A stretch of DNA of 64,000 bases from an uncultured Paenibacillaceae bacterium (GTDB taxonomy: Bacteria > Bacillota > Bacilli > Aneurinibacillales > Aneurinibacillaceae): positions 1 to 64,000 of the forward strand of contig CAMLDI010000002.1 in the NCBI GenBank assembly GCA_946478845.1, read 5' to 3'. Shown here one piece after another: positions 38,507 through 47,638 of this stretch. The notes beneath the pieces were generated by a model. That model saw nothing but the letters and a program-made list of their open reading frames with translations. It made no database searches and had not been told where the DNA came from. Position 1 is the first letter of the stretch. Each line of letters starts with the position of its first letter. The translations under genes were made by a program, and so were the position numbers.

Positions 38507-39334
38507 ATGCCGGAATTACCTGAAGTAGAAACGGTCAAACGAACATTACAACAACTTGTCTCAGGTAAAACCATATCCTCTATTACTGTTTCTTTACCTA
38601 GAATCATTAAAGAGCCTGATAATCCTGATTTATTTAGGGAATTGTTAAAAGGGCAGACTATTCGTAAAATGGGGAGACGGGGGAAGTTTCTTAAATTTTA
38701 TTTCGATGATTTTGTTCTCCTTTCCCATTTGCGGATGGAAGGGAGATATGGGTTATATAGAAAAGATGAGCCAATCGAGAAACACACCCATGTCATTTTT
38801 CATTTTACTGATGAAACGGAACTTCGTTATCGAGATGTTCGAACTTTTGGAACCATGCATTTATATAAATTGGGTGAAGAAGAGCAGGCTCCATCCCTGA
38901 TTAAATTAGGGATAGAGCCTCTAGACCCATGCTTTACCCCAAATGAGCTTAGGCAAAGGATGTTAGGAAGAACGAGCAAAATTAAATCTCTCCTCCTTAA
39001 TCAAGAAATAGTAGCGGGATTGGGAAATATTTATGTGGATGAATGTCTTTTTCAAGCAAAGATCCATCCTGAAAAAAATCCCTCCCAGTTAAAGGATAAG
39101 GATTGGATACAACTTCATGATTCCATTGTAGATGTTTTAACTCGGTCCATCTCCCTTGGAGGTTCTTCTGTAAAATCCTATGTTAATGGGCAAGGAGAAG
39201 AGGGAATGTTTCAACACACATTAAAAGTGTACCAAAAAAAAGGAGAACCCTGTGTAGAGTGTGGAACACCTATAGTTAGAACCATTGTCTCTGGTCGGGG
39301 AACCCATTATTGTCCTCAATGCCAACCAGAATAA
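38507..39334 (+). CDS. mutM: Formamidopyrimidine-DNA glycosylase
   Basis: MutM removes 8-oxoguanine and formamidopyrimidines and nicks the site. The 275-residue protein must start MPELPEVETV because the proline exposed after Met removal is the nucleophile. ATG 38507 meets this, while ATG 38501 would add two residues. The ribosome site AAAGGAG at 38494 suits it. Other features are KFLKF with the beta-hairpin lysine, the helix-two-turn-helix QEIVAGLGNIYVDECLF and a C-terminal zinc finger (CVECG...CPQC). It starts 12 bases after polA. Confidence 0.96.
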   Translation: MPELPEVETVKRTLQQLVSGKTISSITVSLPRIIKEPDNPDLFRELLKGQTIRKMGRRGKFLKFYFDDFVLLSHLRMEGRYGLYRKDEPIEKHTHVIFHFTDETELRYRDVRTFGTMHLYKLGEEEQAPSLIKLGIEPLDPCFTPNELRQRMLGRTSKIKSLLLNQEIVAGLGNIYVDECLFQAKIHPEKNPSQLKDKDWIQLHDSIVDVLTRSISLGGSSVKSYVNGQGEEGMFQHTLKVYQKKGEPCVECGTPIVRTIVSGRGTHYCPQCQPE

Positions 39335-39357
39335 TTGATTAAGGGAGAATTGATGAG

Positions 39358-39960
39358 ATGAGAATAGGTTTAACCGGTGGCATTGCATGTGGAAAGAGTA
39401 CCGTGTCCAATATGTTAAGGAATCGGGGTGCCCAAATTGTAGATGCAGATGTCATTGCCCGGGAGGTTGTGGCACCCGGGGAAGAAGCCTGGCAACAAAT
39501 CATTAATTGTTTTGGGAAAGAACTTTTATTAGAAAATCAGGAAATCGATCGGGCCAAATTAGGATCCCTTGTTTTTTCTAATGAAAAAGCCAGGGAACAA
39601 TTAAACGGAATCGTTCATCCAGCGGTGAGAAAAAGAATGAATGAACTTGCACTGGAAGGGGAAGCAGCAGGAAAAGAACTGATTATTTTGGATATTCCCT
39701 TATTATTTGAATCCAAGTTGGAACATTTAGTAGAAAGAATTATTGTTGTTTATTGTCCTGAGGAAATACAAATGGAAAGATTGATGAAACGAAATGGATT
39801 TACGAAAGAAGAAGCGATCAATCGCATTAAATCCCAAATGCCAATTGAGGAAAAAAAGAAACGAGGGGATTTTGTTATTGATAATAGCGGTACAATTGGA
39901 GAAACTGAAAAACAGGTTACAGTTCTCTACCCCTTCTTACTCCAGAATAAGATTTCTTAA
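39358..39960 (+). CDS. coaE: Dephospho-CoA kinase
   Basis: CoaE phosphorylates the ribose 3'-OH of dephospho-CoA, the last step of CoA synthesis. The 200-residue P-loop kinase has MRIGLTGGIACGKSTVSNML, the substrate segment IVDADVIAREVV, DIPLLFES near residue 120 and an R-rich lid (MERLMKRNGFTKEEAINRIKSQMP). GGGAGAA precedes the start. It follows mutM; the ytaF gene found between them in B. subtilis is absent. Confidence 0.95.
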   Translation: MRIGLTGGIACGKSTVSNMLRNRGAQIVDADVIAREVVAPGEEAWQQIINCFGKELLLENQEIDRAKLGSLVFSNEKAREQLNGIVHPAVRKRMNELALEGEAAGKELIILDIPLLFESKLEHLVERIIVVYCPEEIQMERLMKRNGFTKEEAINRIKSQMPIEEKKKRGDFVIDNSGTIGETEKQVTVLYPFLLQNKIS

Positions 39961-39972
39961 AGGGAGTAAAAT

Positions 39973-40545
39973 ATGGAATTAATTATGAAAAAAAGGTATG
40001 TGGTTTCCTTTGTTGTTTTATTGGTTACCTTTATTTTATTGGATTCCTCCCTGGTTTTAAAATTGATGTTTCCTGTTAGTTATAAACAAGAGATTAAAAA
40101 TTCTTCAGCTCATTACAATGTGGACCCTTTTTTAATTATGGCCATTATTCAAATTGAGTCTAAATATGATCCCAGTCGTGTATCGAAAAAAGGTGCAGTA
40201 GGTTTAATGCAGGTTATGCCGGATACGGCAAAGTGGATTATTAAAGAAGCCAATTTCTCTGTAATGGCGAAAGAATACCTGGATGAACCTGATATGAATA
40301 TTAAACTTGGTTCCTGGTATGTTAACTTCCTCAACAGGGAATTTAATAATAATCCATATGCCACTATTGCTGCTTACAATGCAGGCCAGGGAAATGTACG
40401 TAAATGGTTAAATGAAGGGGTTTGGGATGGGCAAAGAGAAACCATTGAGAAGATTCCCTTTGGAGAAACTCGACATTATGTGCAAAGAGTGCTTTACTAT
40501 CAGGAAAAATACCAAAAAATTTACGAAGAAGAGTTTAAACCATAA
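39973..40545 (+). CDS. Membrane-anchored lytic transglycosylase
   Basis: The 190-residue protein has an N-terminal signal anchor (about 10-32) and an SLT domain that cleaves peptidoglycan outside the membrane. The catalytic glutamate is in IIQIESKYDPSRVSKKGAVG near residue 60, followed by GLMQVMPDTA and the AAYNAGQGNVRKWL signature. It lies 12 bases after coaE with AAAGGGAG upstream. A terminator follows at 40547. Confidence 0.9.
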   Translation: MELIMKKRYVVSFVVLLVTFILLDSSLVLKLMFPVSYKQEIKNSSAHYNVDPFLIMAIIQIESKYDPSRVSKKGAVGLMQVMPDTAKWIIKEANFSVMAKEYLDEPDMNIKLGSWYVNFLNREFNNNPYATIAAYNAGQGNVRKWLNEGVWDGQRETIEKIPFGETRHYVQRVLYYQEKYQKIYEEEFKP

Positions 40546-40546
40546 G

Positions 40547-40581
40547 AAATCCCTCCTTTGATTATAAAGGGGGGGTTTTCT
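40547..40581 (+). terminator. Intrinsic terminator of the polA-mutM-coaE-transglycosylase transcript
   Basis: AAATCCCTCCTTT pairs with AAAGGGGGGGTTT around GATTAT, followed by TCTT. Confidence 0.85.
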
Positions 40582-40629
40582 TAATGGGATATCAGAAAAT
40601 TCAAACTTAATTAATTTTAATAAAATACA

Positions 40630-40657
40630 TTGCAAAAAGTGACATACTTAATATAAT
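40630..40657 (+). promoter_or_regulatory. SigA promoter of gapB
   Basis: TTGCAA at 40630-40635 and TATAAT at 40652-40657 have a 16-base spacer, 47 bases before the gapB start. Confidence 0.65.
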
Positions 40658-40683
40658 AAATACAGGGAATAGTGTGTAACATA
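40638..40683. promoter_or_regulatory. Two candidate CcpN sites at the gapB promoter
   Basis: AGTGACATACT at 40638-40648, inside the promoter spacer, matches the CcpN consensus TRTGHYATAYW at 10 of 11 positions. On the minus strand TATGTTACACA at 40683-40673, just after the expected transcription start, also matches 10 of 11. CcpN represses gapB and pckA under glycolytic conditions in B. subtilis using two such sites. Confidence 0.55.
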
Positions 40684-40704
40684 TGGAGGAAGGGGAACTT
40701 ATTA

Positions 40705-41739
40705 ATGACGACAAAAATTGCCATTAATGGTTTTGGTCGCATCGGGCGGATGGTATTTCGCAAAGCCATTCATGATCCTGAAGTAGAAATCGTGGCGATC
40801 AATGCCAGCTATCCGGTGGAGACTCTCGCACACCTTATTAAATACGATACCATTCATGGAAATATTGCTGATAAAGTTGAAACTGATGGCGATACCATTA
40901 TCGTTAATGGAAAGAAAACAAAAGTAGTTTCTGACCGTAATCCAGAAAACTTACCATGGAAAGAACTTGGTATTGAAATTGTAATAGAAGCAACTGGCAA
41001 GTTTAAAGACCACGAAGGCGCAAGCAAACATATAGAAGCCGGGGCGAAGAAAGTTGTAATTACTGCACCTGGTAAAAATGAAGATGTAACCATTGTTATG
41101 GGCGTTAATGAAGAAGCATATGATTATTATAATCATCATATTATCTCCAATGCTTCTTGTACGACTAACTGCCTTGCTCCAGTAGCTAAAGTATTGGATG
41201 AGAAGTTTGGAATTAAGTATGGCATGATGACTACCATTCATGCTTATACAAATGACCAGAAGAATTTAGATAATCCTCATAAGGATTTACGTCGTGCACG
41301 TGCATGTGCTCAATCTATTATTCCTACTTCTACAGGCGCTGCCCGTGCTGTAGCGAAAGTTCTTCCTCAATTACAAGGGAAATTAAATGGATTTGCTTTA
41401 CGTGTTCCTACACCTAACGTATCCGTTGTAGACCTTGTGGTTGAATTGGATAAATCTGTAACAGCTGAAGAAGTAAATCGAGTTTTCCGTGAAGCTAGTG
41501 AATCTAGCATGAAAGGCATTCTTGGTTATACGGATGAACCTCTTGTTTCTTCTGATTTCAATGGTTCAGAAGTATCTACTGTAGTGGATGGCTTATCTAC
41601 AATGGTAATGGGCGATCGCCAATTAAAAGTTTTAGCCTGGTATGATAATGAATGGGGTTATTCTTGCCGCGTACTTGATCTTGCTAAGTATGTTTCCGAA
41701 GCATCCTTTATGAAAAAAAAAGTTGAGGTTAATGTATAA
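40705..41739 (+). CDS. gapB: Glyceraldehyde-3-phosphate dehydrogenase, gluconeogenic GapB type
   Basis: The 344-residue enzyme has [21 protein letters not shown], the catalytic cysteine in [14 protein letters not shown] (near residue 153) and [17 protein letters not shown]. After the second beta strand it reads [11 protein letters not shown] instead of the NDL typical of NAD-dependent GapA. That and overall resemblance place it with GapB, which uses NADP in gluconeogenesis. ATG 40705 is preceded by GGAGGAAGGGG. An in-frame upstream ATG at 40672 has no ribosome site. Confidence 0.93.
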   Translation: MTTKIAINGFGRIGRMVFRKAIHDPEVEIVAINASYPVETLAHLIKYDTIHGNIADKVETDGDTIIVNGKKTKVVSDRNPENLPWKELGIEIVIEATGKFKDHEGASKHIEAGAKKVVITAPGKNEDVTIVMGVNEEAYDYYNHHIISNASCTTNCLAPVAKVLDEKFGIKYGMMTTIHAYTNDQKNLDNPHKDLRRARACAQSIIPTSTGAARAVAKVLPQLQGKLNGFALRVPTPNVSVVDLVVELDKSVTAEEVNRVFREASESSMKGILGYTDEPLVSSDFNGSEVSTVVDGLSTMVMGDRQLKVLAWYDNEWGYSCRVLDLAKYVSEASFMKKKVEVNV

Positions 41740-41757
41740 TCTCACTATATAATAACG

Positions 41758-41793
41758 TAGAAGGATCTACCAATAGGTAGGTCCTTCTTCAGT
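41758..41793 (+). terminator. Intrinsic terminator after gapB
   Basis: GAAGGA-CTACC pairs with GGTAG-TCCTTC around AATA, followed by TTCAGTTT. Confidence 0.8.
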
Positions 41794-41872
41794 TTATCTA
41801 ATAAAAGCTTGACTGAACGTTGAATCTGGGACAAACTAGGGGAAAAGTACGGAGATAAAATGGAGTGATAAC

Positions 41873-42337
41873 ATGCGCTGTCCTTTGTGCACACATAATG
41901 GTACCAGAGTCCTGGATTCTCGCCCCATAAATGATTTTAAATCCATTCGCAGAAGGCGGGAATGTGAAAAGTGCGGGAGAAGATTTACAACCTTTGAGGT
42001 GGTGGAGGAGACACCACTTATTGTCGTAAAAAAAGATGGAACCCGGGAAGAGTTTAGCAGGGATAAAATCTTACGTGGGTTAATCCGTGCCTGTGAAAAA
42101 AGGCCTGTTCCTTTAGAGACCTTAGAGAACATCGTTGAGGGCATTGAAAGGGAGCTGAGGAATACAGCACAAACAGAAGTGGAAAGTAAGGAAATTGGAG
42201 AATTAGTAATGAAAGCATTATACGAAGTGGATGAAGTATCCTATGTTCGTTTTGCTTCTGTTTATCGTCAATTTAAAGATATCAATGTGTTTGTAAGGGA
42301 ATTGGAAGAATTATTGCGCAATGGCAGAAAAGAATGA
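41873..42337 (+). CDS. nrdR: Transcriptional repressor NrdR
   Basis: NrdR senses ATP/dATP and represses ribonucleotide reductase genes. The 154-residue protein has the N-terminal zinc ribbon (MRCPLC and [12 protein letters not shown]) and an ATP-cone (about 45-135; [21 protein letters not shown]). It keeps its position before dnaB, but speD, which lies between gapB and nrdR in B. subtilis, is absent. A TTGACT at about 41809 may be part of its promoter; the -10 is unclear. Confidence 0.95.
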   Translation: MRCPLCTHNGTRVLDSRPINDFKSIRRRRECEKCGRRFTTFEVVEETPLIVVKKDGTREEFSRDKILRGLIRACEKRPVPLETLENIVEGIERELRNTAQTEVESKEIGELVMKALYEVDEVSYVRFASVYRQFKDINVFVRELEELLRNGRKE

Positions 42338-42352
42338 ATAGAGGTAAGATAA

Positions 42353-43972
42353 ATGGAGATTCAATTTCTTGGTGGAGCTCGTACTGTAACGGGTTCTTGT
42401 TATTTAATTGACACCGGTGATTACAAAATTCTCGTGGATTGTGGCATGTTCCAGGGAAAGAAGCAGCTGCAAGAACTAAATCAGGTTTCACCGCCTGTAA
42501 ATCCTAATGAAATATCTGCAGTGGTGTTAACCCATGCACATATAGACCATAGTGGCCTTATTCCGAAGTTTTGCAAAAATGGGTATAAAGGGCCTATTTA
42601 TACATCCTCCACAACTGTTGATTTATGTGCCATTATGCTGCCTGATAGTGGGCATATTCAAGAGTTAGAAGCAGAATGGTATAACCAGAAGCGGAAAAGA
42701 AAAGGACGTTCTCTACAAAATCCTTTATATACAGAAGAAGACGCTAGAAAATGTTTGCGTCAATTCAAAGGAGTAGAGTATCAGGAATTGAAGGAAATCC
42801 TTCCTGGTATTACATTACGTTTTCAGGATGCTGGCCATATATTGGGGTCTTCTATTATTGAGATATGGATTGATAATGGAGAGAAGGTTAAACTGGTTTT
42901 CTCAGGGGATTTAGGCAATCCTAATCAAGCCATTGTGAAAGATCCCAGCATTATTGAGGAAGCTGATTATGTATTTATTGAATCCACCTACGGGGATCGG
43001 TTACATAAAAAAGCTGAGGATCCCAAAAAAATACTTGGTGAAATCATTCGCACTATTCAAAAGGATGGAGGCAACATTATTATCCCATCTTTTGCTGTGG
43101 GTCGAACCCAGGAAATCATCTACAATTTGACTGAGCTTTTACAGGAAGGGGAAATTGCTCCTCTCCCCGTATTTATAGATAGTCCATTAGCGATTGAAGC
43201 AACAAAAATATTTCAAGAGAATACCCGTGTTTTTGATGCGGAAAGCCATGCCCATATAAATAAGGGAATCGATCCTTTATCTTTTCCAGGATTGCAATTT
43301 ACCGTTACTCCTGAAGAATCCCAGAAGTTAAATCGTGTTACAAGCGGATCTATCATTATTTCTGCAAGTGGCATGTGTGAAGCAGGAAGAATTAAACATC
43401 ATTTAAAACATCATCTCTGGCGCCAAAAATCCCACGTTGTCTTTGTGGGATATCAAGCTGAGGGCACAATGGGAAGAAAACTGGTGGATGGAGCAAAACG
43501 AGTGCGAATTTTTGGGGAGGAAATTAAGGTTGCTGCCCATATTCACAATATTGAAGGCTTTTCCGCCCATGCAGATAAAAATGAATTATTACACTGGTTA
43601 TCTTCTTTTAAAACAAAAATTAAACAGGTATTCGTGGTTCATGGGGAAGAACAGGTTAGTTTAAATTTTGCAGAAGAAATTAGAACTACACTGGATATTC
43701 CTGTACATGTGCCAGTAAGAATGGAAAAAGTGATGCTGGCACCTTCTGTTGTTTCTATGGAATGGCATGTTGAAGACCAACCTGTATTAACACCGGACAT
43801 TCAACATGTATTAGAAGGGTTGGAAGACAATCTCTCTGCTTTTAAAGGAATTCTTGAAAAGAATAAATTAACTACTGGCCAGCAACAATTATTAGCCGAT
43901 AAAATAGATCAGTATCTCAATCAACTAAATGATTTAGCTGAGGATTGCGAAAATAATCATAATGTTTCATGA
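42353..43972 (+). CDS. Beta-CASP metallo-beta-lactamase protein, predicted RNA exonuclease
   Basis: The 539-residue protein has an N-terminal metallo-beta-lactamase fold (metal site VVLTHAHIDHSGLIPKF near residue 61), later FQDAGHILGSS and VFSGDLGNP, a beta-CASP insert (IIIPSFAVGRTQEIIYNL) and the RNA-specificity motif VAAHIHNIEGFSAHADKNELL. This is the layout of the CPSF/YSH1-like exonucleases found in bacteria, related to but distinct from RNase J. About 75 extra C-terminal residues are acidic and helical. It sits between nrdR and dnaB, which are adjacent in B. subtilis, so it is an insertion here. Confidence 0.88.
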   Translation: MEIQFLGGARTVTGSCYLIDTGDYKILVDCGMFQGKKQLQELNQVSPPVNPNEISAVVLTHAHIDHSGLIPKFCKNGYKGPIYTSSTTVDLCAIMLPDSGHIQELEAEWYNQKRKRKGRSLQNPLYTEEDARKCLRQFKGVEYQELKEILPGITLRFQDAGHILGSSIIEIWIDNGEKVKLVFSGDLGNPNQAIVKDPSIIEEADYVFIESTYGDRLHKKAEDPKKILGEIIRTIQKDGGNIIIPSFAVGRTQEIIYNLTELLQEGEIAPLPVFIDSPLAIEATKIFQENTRVFDAESHAHINKGIDPLSFPGLQFTVTPEESQKLNRVTSGSIIISASGMCEAGRIKHHLKHHLWRQKSHVVFVGYQAEGTMGRKLVDGAKRVRIFGEEIKVAAHIHNIEGFSAHADKNELLHWLSSFKTKIKQVFVVHGEEQVSLNFAEEIRTTLDIPVHVPVRMEKVMLAPSVVSMEWHVEDQPVLTPDIQHVLEGLEDNLSAFKGILEKNKLTTGQQQLLADKIDQYLNQLNDLAEDCENNHNVS

Positions 43973-43989
43973 AAGGAAGGGTTATTCTC

Positions 43990-45450
43990 ATGACCTGGTT
44001 ACAAGTGATTCCCAATGATCGGTATATTGTGGGTATCGACCGGCCTGTGAGTGGGGTTGAGATTGGTTATCTTATTCATTTATATCAACCTTTAATTGGC
44101 CCTTTTCCTATTTTGTTGTATCAAACCTTATATCATCAATTAAGCTTATCCAACTTCACTTCTGTAGATGGATTACATCGAGGTTTAATGGTTAATATGG
44201 CACAACCTTTAGATGATATTTTAAAAGCACGATACCAATTAGAGGCCATTGGGTTACTGGATACCTATCGTATTGAAAAAAATGGGGATTATTTTTTCGA
44301 ATATCAACTTCATCCCCCTTACTCTCCTGATGTCTTCTTTCGAGATGATACATTAAGTATTATGCTATTAAACAGAGTGGGGAAACAACATTATCGGAAT
44401 TTGCGGAGAAAGTATTCTACACGTGTATCTGTGCAAGGGGAGAAAAAAGAGAAGATTACTCGTGCATTCGATGAGGTTTTTTATCATTTATCACCTTCAG
44501 AAATGCGTATTGATCCTGGTTCAGAAACAGCATCTTTTTTGCAAGAAGTAGAAAAGGAGTCTCCTCTCGACACCTTTCATGATGGGGAAGTAAAGCATCG
44601 TGTCTATAAGCAAACCGCTGTAGATTTTGAACTGCTAGAGGCATTGCTCCCCCGTTCTATAAAAAATGAACACCTATTTACAGAAGAAATTAAACAGGTT
44701 TTGCAAGAATTAGCTTTTCTTTATAACCTGGATGATCAGCAATTGGCACGTTTTCTTCATGAATATACAATATATCGAGCAGATAACACCATTGATCCTA
44801 TGATTTTAAAACGAAATGTAAAGGATTGGTACAGGCATGTCAATGGAGGGCAAGCCCCTCAAATTAATGTGAAAGAATCAGAAAAAGTCCGGGTGGAAAC
44901 TGGAGAAAAAGCTGGACCTAGGAATAAGATCCTAACCAGAGAAGAAGAACAAAACCGTTGGCTTTCCTCTATTTCGCCTTTCGAATTAATGTCTATTTAT
45001 CAAAATGGAGCAAAGATATCTTCTGCTGATCAGACTATTGTTGAAGAGTTATTGGAAAGTTATCAACTGGATTCTAGTGTAGTGAACGTACTTCTGGAGT
45101 ATGTGATGTTAACTCAGGATAAAAAGTTGCCCCCACAGCTGATTTATAAAATTGCATCCCACTGGAAGCGGTTAAATATACGTACGGTACAAGAAGCAAT
45201 GGAGATTGCAAAACAGTTATATTCTGAACATAAAGGGAAAAAGGAAAAAGCAACATCAACAGTTTCTAAAAGGAAAAAAACGGAGAAAAATAAAATTTCC
45301 GAAAACGATGGTGTTCCCCAAAGGATTAAAGAAAAATTAGAACAGCAGAAGAAAAAGAATAATTCCCCTTCCCAATCAACTGATGATTTTGAAAAGAAAA
45401 AGCGGGATGTAGATAAAATGTTAAAAACCCTGGGTGAAAAGGATCAGTAG
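43990..45450 (+). CDS. dnaB: Replication initiation and membrane attachment protein DnaB
   Basis: Bacillales DnaB helps DnaD and DnaI load the replicative helicase DnaC at oriC and restart sites. The 486-residue protein has the N-terminal winged-helix domain and DnaD/DnaB repeats; a basic, low-complexity C-terminal stretch (about 390-475) separates the last repeat from the end. ATG 43990 follows AAAGGAAGGG; the in-frame ATG 43969 overlaps the upstream stop. dnaI follows 12 bases later. Confidence 0.9.
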   Translation: MTWLQVIPNDRYIVGIDRPVSGVEIGYLIHLYQPLIGPFPILLYQTLYHQLSLSNFTSVDGLHRGLMVNMAQPLDDILKARYQLEAIGLLDTYRIEKNGDYFFEYQLHPPYSPDVFFRDDTLSIMLLNRVGKQHYRNLRRKYSTRVSVQGEKKEKITRAFDEVFYHLSPSEMRIDPGSETASFLQEVEKESPLDTFHDGEVKHRVYKQTAVDFELLEALLPRSIKNEHLFTEEIKQVLQELAFLYNLDDQQLARFLHEYTIYRADNTIDPMILKRNVKDWYRHVNGGQAPQINVKESEKVRVETGEKAGPRNKILTREEEQNRWLSSISPFELMSIYQNGAKISSADQTIVEELLESYQLDSSVVNVLLEYVMLTQDKKLPPQLIYKIASHWKRLNIRTVQEAMEIAKQLYSEHKGKKEKATSTVSKRKKTEKNKISENDGVPQRIKEKLEQQKKKNNSPSQSTDDFEKKKRDVDKMLKTLGEKDQ

Positions 45451-45462
45451 GGAGTGATAAAT

Positions 45463-46395
45463 ATGGAACGGATAAGTAAAATATTTTCTAGTGTTTCTCC
45501 GATTAAAAATACAAATCACTCATACCAAATGAAAGTAAATGAATTATGGGAAAGTGAGAAAATAAAAGAGTTACGCCAGCAGAACTCAGAAATTGAACAA
45601 GGCCATTTGTCCCGATCCCTTTCCGCTGTACAACAAGCAGTTACCGAAGAGGAAAATTGTAAAAAATGCAATGGACTTAATCAATGCTCTAATTTAATGG
45701 TAGGATATAAATCTACATTGAAATGGACTGGAACAGCCATTGTTGGGACATATCAATCTTGTTCGTTACAACAGGCAAGAGAAGAACAAAAGGAAAGAGA
45801 AAAATTAATTCAGTCACATCATATTCCAAAGGAAATTTTATCAGCAACTTTTTCTGAATTGGAAAAAGATGTTGAACGGATTGATGGGATAAAAGCTATT
45901 TTAGATTTTTGTTTGAATGTGGAACCAGGAAAACCGGGTACAAAGGGTCTTTATTTTTACGGTTTATTTGGTGTAGGAAAAAGTTATTTAATGTCTGCTG
46001 GAGCGAAACTGTTGTCAGAGAGAGGCATTTCTTCCTTGATGGTTTATACACCAGAATTTTTTCGGGAAATAAAAGAGTCATTGCAGGATAATACTACTCA
46101 ACAAAAAATTGATGTTGTTAAAAAAGTGCCTGTCCTTATTTTAGATGATATTGGAGCAGAAACTCTTTCTCCCTGGGTAAGGGATGAAGTTCTTGGTGCC
46201 ATTTTGCAATATCGGGTTAGTGAGAATTTGCCCGTTTTATATACATCAAATTATAACTTTACAGAACTATTGTCTCATCTTTCCTATTCACAGAAAGCTG
46301 GAACAGAAATGTTAAAAGCGATGAGGATTATGGAGCGTATTCAACATTATACAGAATGCTATGAAATAGGTGGGGATAATAGGAGAATGGGGTAA
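45463..46395 (+). CDS. dnaI: Helicase loader DnaI
   Basis: DnaI is the AAA+ loader of the replicative helicase. The 310-residue protein has an N-terminal zinc-binding region (CKKCNGLNQCSN near residue 66), then an ATPase with Walker A GLYFYGLFGVGKSYLMSAGA (near 163), Walker B VPVLILDDIGAET and a sensor region with YTSNYNF. ATG 45463 follows GGAG 8 bases upstream. It ends the nrdR-dnaB-dnaI unit; ytxC does not follow as it does in B. subtilis. Confidence 0.93.
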   Translation: MERISKIFSSVSPIKNTNHSYQMKVNELWESEKIKELRQQNSEIEQGHLSRSLSAVQQAVTEEENCKKCNGLNQCSNLMVGYKSTLKWTGTAIVGTYQSCSLQQAREEQKEREKLIQSHHIPKEILSATFSELEKDVERIDGIKAILDFCLNVEPGKPGTKGLYFYGLFGVGKSYLMSAGAKLLSERGISSLMVYTPEFFREIKESLQDNTTQQKIDVVKKVPVLILDDIGAETLSPWVRDEVLGAILQYRVSENLPVLYTSNYNFTELLSHLSYSQKAGTEMLKAMRIMERIQHYTECYEIGGDNRRMG

Positions 46396-46475
46396 TTGCC
46401 CACTGTTAAGTAGGCATGAAATAGCTTTCATGTTAGGATAGTATGGAATAGGCGAGAGTCTGGAGGGATAACACC

Positions 46476-47585
46476 ATGTCGATTGACCGTATATTGGAAC
46501 GAGCAGTGGCCGGAAAACGGTTAGGATTAGAAGACGGAATCCGTTTATATGAGAGCGATCAAATAGAAAAGATGGGTCATTATGCCAATCTCATAATGGA
46601 AAAATGGCACCCAGAACCCATCACGACTTTTGTCATTGGGCGCAATGTAAACTATTCAAACGTTTGTGATACCTGTTGCCGTTTTTGTGCTTTTTATCGG
46701 ACAGTGGGCGATAAAGATGCTTATGTTCTGTCTGATGAAGAGATTTTGAAAAAAATACAGGAAACCCAGGATGTGAATGGGACAGAAATATTAATGCAAG
46801 GAGGAACCCATCCGGATCTTCCTCTTACGTATTACACAAACCTTTTGCGTAAAATTAAAACCCGTTTTCCCAAGATTACGATGCATTCTTTCTCTGTAGC
46901 AGAGATTTTAAAAATGGCTGAAGTATCGGGGATTAGTGTGGAAGAAGTATTGAAGGAATTAAAAGAGGCAGGTTTGGATTCTTTGCCTGGTGCAGGGGCG
47001 GAAATACTGGATGATCGCATTCGTTTGAAAGTAAGCCGGCAAAAAGGTTCCTGGATGCAATGGGTTGATGTGATGAAAACAGCTAATCGTGTAGGGTTAA
47101 CTACAACGGGAACCATGGTAATCGGTTTAGGTGAAACCTATGAGGAGCGGGTATTACACTTAATCAGAACCAGGGAAGCGCAAGATGCAAGTAAAGGATT
47201 TCTTGCCTTTATTTCATGGACCTTCCAGCCAGACAATACCCATTTGGATATGAAGAGATTAACCGGAGAAGACTATCTGAAAAACGTAGCGATTTCTCGT
47301 TTAATGATAGATAACATTGCCAATTTCCAATCTTCCTGGGTGACCATGGGTCCAGAAATTGGGAAACTTTCTTTAAAATATGGCTGTAATGATTTTGGCT
47401 CTACCATGATGGAGGAAAACGTTGTTTCAGCAGCTAAATGTGCCTATAAAGTAAACACCAATCAAATAATCCAACTGATTCGTGAAGCAGGAAAAATACC
47501 TGTCCAACGGAATACAAATTATGATATTCTCCGTATCTTTAAAGAAGGAGAAACCATTGAGACGGATTTTGTTATGCAAAATTAG
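46476..47585 (+). CDS. mqnC: Cyclic dehypoxanthinyl futalosine synthase MqnC
   Basis: MqnC is the radical SAM enzyme that cyclises dehypoxanthine futalosine in the futalosine route to menaquinone. The 369-residue protein has the cluster motif CDTCCRFCAFYR (C-x3-C-x2-C, near residue 65), NVNYSNVC just before it, MQGGTHPDLPLTYY, and the MqnC-like end SWVTMGPEIGKLSLKYGCNDFGSTMMEENVV. MqnE and CofH are the nearest alternatives, but these segments and the length fit MqnC. The start follows TGGAGGGATAAC. It ends at a strong terminator. Confidence 0.85.
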   Translation: MSIDRILERAVAGKRLGLEDGIRLYESDQIEKMGHYANLIMEKWHPEPITTFVIGRNVNYSNVCDTCCRFCAFYRTVGDKDAYVLSDEEILKKIQETQDVNGTEILMQGGTHPDLPLTYYTNLLRKIKTRFPKITMHSFSVAEILKMAEVSGISVEEVLKELKEAGLDSLPGAGAEILDDRIRLKVSRQKGSWMQWVDVMKTANRVGLTTTGTMVIGLGETYEERVLHLIRTREAQDASKGFLAFISWTFQPDNTHLDMKRLTGEDYLKNVAISRLMIDNIANFQSSWVTMGPEIGKLSLKYGCNDFGSTMMEENVVSAAKCAYKVNTNQIIQLIREAGKIPVQRNTNYDILRIFKEGETIETDFVMQN

Positions 47586-47589
47586 AACT

Positions 47590-47638
47590 AAAAAAAGAGC
47601 AGCTTCTTGTTATGCGAGAAGCTGCTCTTTTTTTAGTT
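47590..47638. terminator. Bidirectional terminator between mqnC and the membrane redox gene
   Basis: AAAAAAGAGCAGCTTCT pairs with AGAAGCTGCTCTTTTTT around a 9-base loop. It overlaps the 3' end of the minus-strand gene that ends at 47610. Confidence 0.9.

Noticed and set aside
38501..38509. MutM start at ATG 38501
   Set aside because: It would place two residues before the catalytic proline; ATG 38507 gives the required Met-Pro-Glu start.
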